Below are positions 6,875 through 10,034 of a DNA stretch of 10,034 nucleotides, one piece after another (position 1 is the stretch's first letter; each line of letters opens with the position of its first letter). Below the pieces are notes generated by a model. The model was not told where the DNA came from. It saw nothing but the letters and a program-made list of their open reading frames with translations, and searched no databases. The position numbers and the translations under genes are program-made. The stretch comes from Lachnospiraceae bacterium UBA1267 (GTDB lineage: Bacteria > Bacillota > Clostridia > Lachnospirales > Lachnospiraceae), in NCBI GenBank assembly GCA_002308115.1, contig DBVJ01000097.1:1-10034 (forward strand). The letters run 5' to 3'.

Positions 6875-7330
6875 ATGAAACTTGCAGAGGCATTACAGGA
6901 GCGTGCGGATCTGAACAGGAAGATCGAGGATCTTCGGAGGAGACTGTGCAATGTGGTGCTGGTCCAGGAGGGCGAGGAGCCGGCGGAGGACCCGGAGAAG
7001 CTTCTTCAGGAACTGGACGGTGCGGTGACGCGGCTCGAGGAGCTGATGACAGCCATCAATCTGACCAACGGGCGTACGAAGGTGAACGGAATGACGCTCA
7101 CTGCTTTGATTGCGAAGAAAGACGCGTTGATGGTGAAACAGTCCGCCTACAAGGACCTGGTTTATACCGCGAGTCAGAACACCAGCCGCGCCCGCGGGAC
7201 GGAGATCAAGGTGAAGGCGCTTCTCAAGGCGGCAGAGCTGCAGCGGATCGTGGATCAGACTGCGAAAGAGATCCGGGAGCTGGACAACCTTCTTCAGGAG
7301 ACCAACTGGAAAACAAAACTCTTGGAATGA
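6875..7330 (+). CDS. DIP1984-family (septicolysin-like) coiled-coil protein
   Basis: This 151-residue protein opens MKLAEALQERADLNRKIEDL, contains QEGEEPAEDP (about 28-37), INLTNGRTKVNGMTL in the middle, and ends with KEIRELDNLLQETNWKTKLLE. This is the full pattern of the DIP1984 family, formerly labelled septicolysin. The biochemical role is not established to my knowledge. It is almost all helical with heptad-like Leu/Ile spacing, so a coiled-coil dimer or oligomer is likely; I see no membrane segment, signal peptide or catalytic motif. An in-frame ATG at 6818 exists, but ATG 6875 has AGAAGGAGA (6861-6869) at good spacing and matches the family start. It is followed directly by a tRNA-like RNA candidate (7359-7500), so the two may share a transcript. 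Function in RNA biology is a guess from this neighbour only. Confidence 0.85.
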   Translation: MKLAEALQERADLNRKIEDLRRRLCNVVLVQEGEEPAEDPEKLLQELDGAVTRLEELMTAINLTNGRTKVNGMTLTALIAKKDALMVKQSAYKDLVYTASQNTSRARGTEIKVKALLKAAELQRIVDQTAKEIRELDNLLQETNWKTKLLE

Positions 7331-7358
7331 CCCGTTCTGCGGATTGGATGACAGAATG

Positions 7359-7500
7359 AACCATTTGCCGGAAGCGAAACGGCTTTCGGCTCGATCAGTT
7401 GGTAGCCGCACGGATGCGCATATCAGGCGGCAGCTGCCCAAGCTGCACAGGCGGATGTGCCGGAGAGCAGGCACTCGGGTTCGAATCCCCAAGCATGGTT
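7359..7500 (+). ncRNA. tRNA-like noncoding RNA candidate (Y RNA-like?)
   Basis: A canonical D-loop sequence (AGTTGGTAG, 7397-7405) lies in a stem of GGCT (7388-7391) and AGCC (7404-7407). About 80 nt later comes a canonical T-loop (GGTTCGAATCC, 7478-7488) on a GGG/CCC stem core with a C-C mismatch below. Other hairpins: GGAAGC/GCTTTC (7370-7375, 7382-7387), GCAGCT/AGCTGC (7430-7435, 7441-7446), and GTGCC/GGCAC (7457-7461, 7470-7474), the last directly before the T-arm like a long variable arm. AACCATTTG (7359-7367) can pair with CAA-gc-ATGGTT (7490-7500) as a closing stem. D- and T-loops are too far apart for a normal tRNA and I find no valid anticodon arm, acceptor stem or CCA. Bacterial Y RNAs (YrlA) are known tRNA mimics that bind Ro/Rsr proteins, and this layout is similar in kind. 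It could instead be a decayed tRNA. The ends are uncertain. Confidence 0.5.
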
Positions 7501-7585
7501 ATGCTCCGACAGCGCATGAATGCATCGTGATCACGCATCGTAATTACCGGATATGAGCCGTACGGCGAGGGAGCGGACAGGGGAC

Positions 7586-7627
7586 AAAAACCCCGCCGCC
7601 TGAACATACTCAGGCGGCGGGGTTTTT
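7586..7627. terminator. Bidirectional intrinsic terminator
   Basis: CCCCGCCGCCTGA (7591-7603) and TCAGGCGGCGGGG (7610-7622) form a perfect 13-bp stem with a 6-nt loop. It is preceded by AAAAA (7586-7590) and followed by TTTTT (7623-7627), so it is a strong intrinsic terminator on both strands. On the plus strand it ends the DIP1984/tRNA-like transcript. On the minus strand it ends the permease gene, whose stop is at 7665-7667. The stretch from 7501 to 7585 has small palindromes (such as CGTGATCACG) but no gene that I can support. Confidence 0.92.
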
Positions 7628-7664
7628 ATGTGCGGCGTCGATTGTTGTATGCTTTAGGGGCGGC

Positions 7665-8603
7665 TTAGAAGAAGCCGACGGTCTTTGCGATGAAACTGAA
7701 GATGAAGATCGTGAAAGGGCTCAGGAAACTGGTGAAGACCACGATGTCGCCCGCCAGTTCCGCGTCGCCGCCCATCTGCTGGACCATCGTGAAGCTGGCG
7801 ACGGCAGCGGGAGTCGCGAAGGTGATCAGGATGGTCACGAAGTCGTCGCCCCTGAAGCCGAGAAGAAGCGCGGGGATCACGACCAGGAGCGGAATGAGGA
7901 TCAGACGTCCGATCACCGTGGCGCTTAGCTGGGGCAGATGCTTTCGGACGTTTCCGAACTTGAAGAACGCGCCCAGGAGCACGAGCATCATCGGAGAGGT
8001 CACGGCGGCCATGGAAGCGACCACCTTTTCCAGAAGGACGGGCAGTTTGATCTGGAAGATCAAGAAGATGAGTCCCAGCACACTGCCGATGATCAGCGGA
8101 TTCTTCGCAATCGACAGAAGAAGCTTTCCGATGTTTAGTTTCTTTCCGTTGAAAATGGTCAGGGTGATCACCGCGAGGGTGTTGAAAAGGACCACGGTCA
8201 GTCCGCCGATGATGGCCGCGGAACTGACGGCCGAGTCGCCCGCAAGTCCTGCGATGATCGGAAGGCCCACCACGTTGAAATTGGAACGGAAGAGGCCTTG
8301 TGTGACGACACCCTTCTGATCTTCCTTCTTCACGAAGAGAAGCGAATATCCCAGGCTCAGCGCATAGGTCACAAGGATCGCGATCGTGCAGAAGAGAATT
8401 GTTTTGGGACGGATCGCGGAACTCAGATCCGATCTGTAAATATTATTGAAGCACATGAATCCGAAGAAAACGTTGAAGACCACCTTGTTGAAGGCGGCGA
8501 CATTTTCCTCTTTGATCACGTGGCAGAGCTTCGCGACATAGCCGATGACCAGCATGATGAAGACCGGGAGCACGGCGGAAAGGCACAGCCAGAAATTACT
8601 CAT
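7665..8603 (-). CDS. AEC-family permease (auxin efflux carrier type)
   Basis: This is a 312-residue integral membrane protein of the AEC/Mem_trans family (PF03547), bile/arsenite/auxin-type secondary carriers. Bacterial members that have been studied move organic acids such as malate; this substrate is unknown. About ten hydrophobic segments are visible, in two halves, for example 5-25, 68-90, 112-120, 130-151, 168-186, 203-215, 230-250, 255-272 and 286-306. Family motifs are FRSNFNVVGLPI (105-116), KNPLIIG (168-174) and the ATPAAVASFTM stretch (263-273) near the end. I chose ATG at 8603 instead of the upstream in-frame ATG at 8750: on the minus strand GGAGG (8614-8610) lies 6 nt before it, and MSNFWLCLSAVLPVFIML is a natural first membrane helix. 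It is transcribed away from the alpha-galactosidase gene and ends at the shared terminator. Confidence 0.9.
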   Translation of the reverse strand: MSNFWLCLSAVLPVFIMLVIGYVAKLCHVIKEENVAAFNKVVFNVFFGFMCFNNIYRSDLSSAIRPKTILFCTIAILVTYALSLGYSLLFVKKEDQKGVVTQGLFRSNFNVVGLPIIAGLAGDSAVSSAAIIGGLTVVLFNTLAVITLTIFNGKKLNIGKLLLSIAKNPLIIGSVLGLIFLIFQIKLPVLLEKVVASMAAVTSPMMLVLLGAFFKFGNVRKHLPQLSATVIGRLILIPLLVVIPALLLGFRGDDFVTILITFATPAAVASFTMVQQMGGDAELAGDIVVFTSFLSPFTIFIFSFIAKTVGFF

Positions 8604-8674
8604 TGCCGTCCTCCTTTCTTTTGATGCTGCGTGGAAATCAGGAATCCTGCGGACCGGCAGCCGACGGCCAGAAC

Positions 8675-8703
8675 AATGTATCACAGCTTTGAACACTTTT
8701 GAA
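8675..8703 (-). promoter_or_regulatory. Probable permease promoter
   Basis: Read on the minus strand, TTCAAA (8703-8698, 4 of 6 to the -35) is followed after 17 nt by TACATT (8680-8675, 4 of 6 to the -10) with an extended TGA just before it. It would give a leader of about 65 nt before the permease start at 8603. The -35 overlaps the palindrome at 8702-8709. The hexamers are weak, so another start site is possible. Confidence 0.45.
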
Positions 8704-8710
8704 GCGCTTT
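8701..8710. promoter_or_regulatory. Small LacI/CcpA-like operator palindrome
   Basis: GAAGCGCTTT contains the 8-bp palindrome AAGCGCTT (8702-8709), with the central CG that LacI-family operators and CcpA cre sites share. Its outer bases differ from the cre consensus (TG before and CA after are missing). It overlaps the -35 of the permease promoter and lies about 25 bp upstream of the alpha-galactosidase -35, a sensible site for a regulator of a divergent sugar locus. An 8-bp match alone is weak evidence. Confidence 0.3.
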
Positions 8711-8734
8711 TTCCGCCAACTGTGATTTCCTTTC

Positions 8735-8764
8735 TTGCACTTTCCGGCATTTATGGCGTATAAT
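8735..8764 (+). promoter_or_regulatory. Strong promoter of the alpha-galactosidase gene
   Basis: TTGCAC (8735-8740, 4 of 6 to the -35) and a perfect TATAAT (8759-8764) are separated by 18 bp. Transcription should begin near 8771, giving a leader of about 35 nt before the ATG at 8806. This is the clearest sigma-A promoter in the window. Confidence 0.8.
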
Positions 8765-8805
8765 GAGCCCAGTACCAAAAAACGTTCAGAAAGCGAGGAA
8801 CTTTC

Positions 8806-10034
8806 ATGATCCAGGTGATCGATGACAAAGTTTTCGTTTTGACGACCGCTCATACGACTTACGCCTTCGGAATCCTCCCTACAGGACAGCCGGAGCATTT
8901 GGCGTACGGCGGGCGCATGAAAATCGACAAAGACACGGCGGAACTTCTGGGTGACCGCCATGCCTTTTCGCCCGGAAATGCGATCGTCTATGACGCCGGA
9001 CACCCTGCCTTCTCACTGGAAGACGCCCGCCTGGAGGCCTCCTTCTACGGAAAAGGCGACATCCGAGAGCCTTTTGCGGAGATCGTGTACGAGGACGGCT
9101 CGTTCACTTCGGACTTCCTCTACGACAGTTATCTTCTGACTCCGGACGAGTATTCCTTTGAGGAACTGCCGGGCGCCTATGCCGCCGACGCTTCGGACGG
9201 TGTGGAGTCCTTAAAGCTCACGCTGAAGGAAAAGCACCACGACGTCTATCTGGATCTGTATTACACGGTGTTCCCCGCCTGCGACGTCATCACCCGGCGG
9301 AGCGTTCTGAGAAATGAAGAGAAGAGCAGCCTGACTGTCCTCCGGCTTATGTCCATGCAGCTGGATCTCGGCGGGCAGAACTGGAACCTGACGTCCTTCA
9401 CGGGCGCCTGGACGCGGGAGATGGAGAAGCATACGGCGCCGGTCCGCGCCGGGAAAATGGTCATCAGTTCCTACACCGGCACGTCCAGTAATCGCGCGAA
9501 TCCATTTGTCATGGTCCATCCGGAAAACACGGGAGAGGACCACGGCAAGGTTTACGGCTTCAACCTGGTCTACAGCGGCAATCACTATGAGGCGCTGGAA
9601 GCGGGAAACTACGGCGGAACACGTTTTGTGTCCGGCATGAACCCACAGTCCATCTCCTGGAAACTGATGAAAGGCGAACGGCTGGTCTCGCCGGAGGCGG
9701 TGCTCTCTTATTCTTCAGAGGGCTTCAATGGCCTGAGCCATGCGCTGCATGCCTTTGTCCGCCGCCATATCGTGCGCGGATTCTGGAAAGACCGCGTACG
9801 GCCGCTTCTTCTGAACAGCTGGGAAGCCAGTTACTTCAAGATCAATGAGTCCAAACTTCTGAAACTGGCCAAGGCCGCCAAGGACGTGGGCATCGACCTC
9901 TTCGTCATGGACGACGGATGGTTTGGCACACGCTCTGACGACACGCAGAGCCTCGGCGACTGGACGCCCGACCCGAAGAAACTGCCCGGCGGCGTCGAAG
10001 GACTGGCACGGAAGATCGATGCCCAGGGCCTCCG
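8806..10034 (+). CDS. Alpha-galactosidase, GH36 family (3' end cut by window)
   Basis: This enzyme removes terminal alpha-1,6-linked galactose from melibiose, raffinose-family sugars and galactomannan; relatives are about 730 residues. The window holds the first 409 codons, still open at the end. Residues 1-310 form the N-terminal beta-sandwich (VYGFNLVYSGNHYEALE at about 249-265; GMNPQSISWKL near 277-287). The catalytic barrel begins around RPLLLNSWEASYFKI (332-346), with LFVMDDGWFGTRSDD (365-379) and SLGDW (382-386) for sugar binding. The catalytic nucleophile (in a KWD motif) and the acid/base lie beyond base 10034, so activity cannot be judged here. There is no signal peptide: it acts inside the cell on imported oligosaccharides. 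The start has GAGGAA (8795-8800) 5 nt before ATG and a strong promoter upstream. The divergent permease may be co-controlled, but AEC carriers are not known for galactoside transport. Confidence 0.93.
   Translation, partial: MIQVIDDKVFVLTTAHTTYAFGILPTGQPEHLAYGGRMKIDKDTAELLGDRHAFSPGNAIVYDAGHPAFSLEDARLEASFYGKGDIREPFAEIVYEDGSFTSDFLYDSYLLTPDEYSFEELPGAYAADASDGVESLKLTLKEKHHDVYLDLYYTVFPACDVITRRSVLRNEEKSSLTVLRLMSMQLDLGGQNWNLTSFTGAWTREMEKHTAPVRAGKMVISSYTGTSSNRANPFVMVHPENTGEDHGKVYGFNLVYSGNHYEALEAGNYGGTRFVSGMNPQSISWKLMKGERLVSPEAVLSYSSEGFNGLSHALHAFVRRHIVRGFWKDRVRPLLLNSWEASYFKINESKLLKLAKAAKDVGIDLFVMDDGWFGTRSDDTQSLGDWTPDPKKLPGGVEGLARKIDAQGL

Noticed and set aside
7388..7500. Functional canonical tRNA gene
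   Set aside because: D- and T-loops are too far apart, the T-stem has a C-C mismatch, and I found neither an anticodon arm with a plausible anticodon nor a 7-bp acceptor with CCA.
7344..7556. 70-codon frame downstream of the DIP1984 gene
   Set aside because: It overlaps the tRNA-like sequence; the frame contains the D- and T-loop words, which explains its content better as RNA.
7690..8319. 209-codon plus-strand frame opposite the permease
   Set aside because: It is a shadow of the permease gene, which has membrane helices, family motifs and a good ribosome binding site on the other strand.

Overview
The window looks like a chromosomal segment of a GC-rich member of the Firmicutes, most likely Clostridia near Lachnospiraceae. 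The basis is the style of the purB and DIP1984-family proteins, a diverged PurA beginning with an NWGDEGKGR nucleotide loop, and strong AGGAGG-type ribosome binding sites. I compared families from memory, so the rank is an inference.

Bases 1-674 hold no confident gene but much structure. From the left edge to base 324 runs a regular array of thirteen 5-bp words, alternating GACTC and GAGTC, 24 and 28 bp apart (period 52 bp), with unrelated sequence in every gap. It is AT-rich, unlike the genes, and probably continues beyond the left edge. A nested inverted-repeat element (345-415) and a second inverted repeat (463-514) follow. Then comes a promoter (544-572) and a structured purA leader with a possible small leader ORF that overlaps the purA start by ATGA.

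Bases 675-5176 form a plus-strand metabolic block: purA and purB (IMP to AMP, 7 bp apart), a hairpin terminator, and a long-type phosphoglucomutase/phosphomannomutase. A 14-bp hairpin precedes a cytoplasmic type-B carboxylesterase (5225-6778). A DIP1984-family coiled-coil protein follows (6875-7330).

Bases 7331-7664 contain a tRNA-like RNA candidate. It has canonical D-loop and T-loop sequences in order, but the distance between them is too long for a cloverleaf tRNA, and several extra hairpins lie around and between them. It resembles in concept the tRNA-mimicking bacterial Y RNAs. A symmetric 13-bp terminator (7591-7622) closes both this transcript and the convergent transporter gene.

Bases 7665-10034 hold a divergent pair: an AEC-family permease on the minus strand and a GH36 alpha-galactosidase on the plus strand, cut by the window end. 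Both have visible promoters in the 202-bp region between them, with a small LacI/CcpA-like palindrome at the -35 of the permease promoter. The two items most worth following up are the alternating pentamer array and the tRNA-like RNA.
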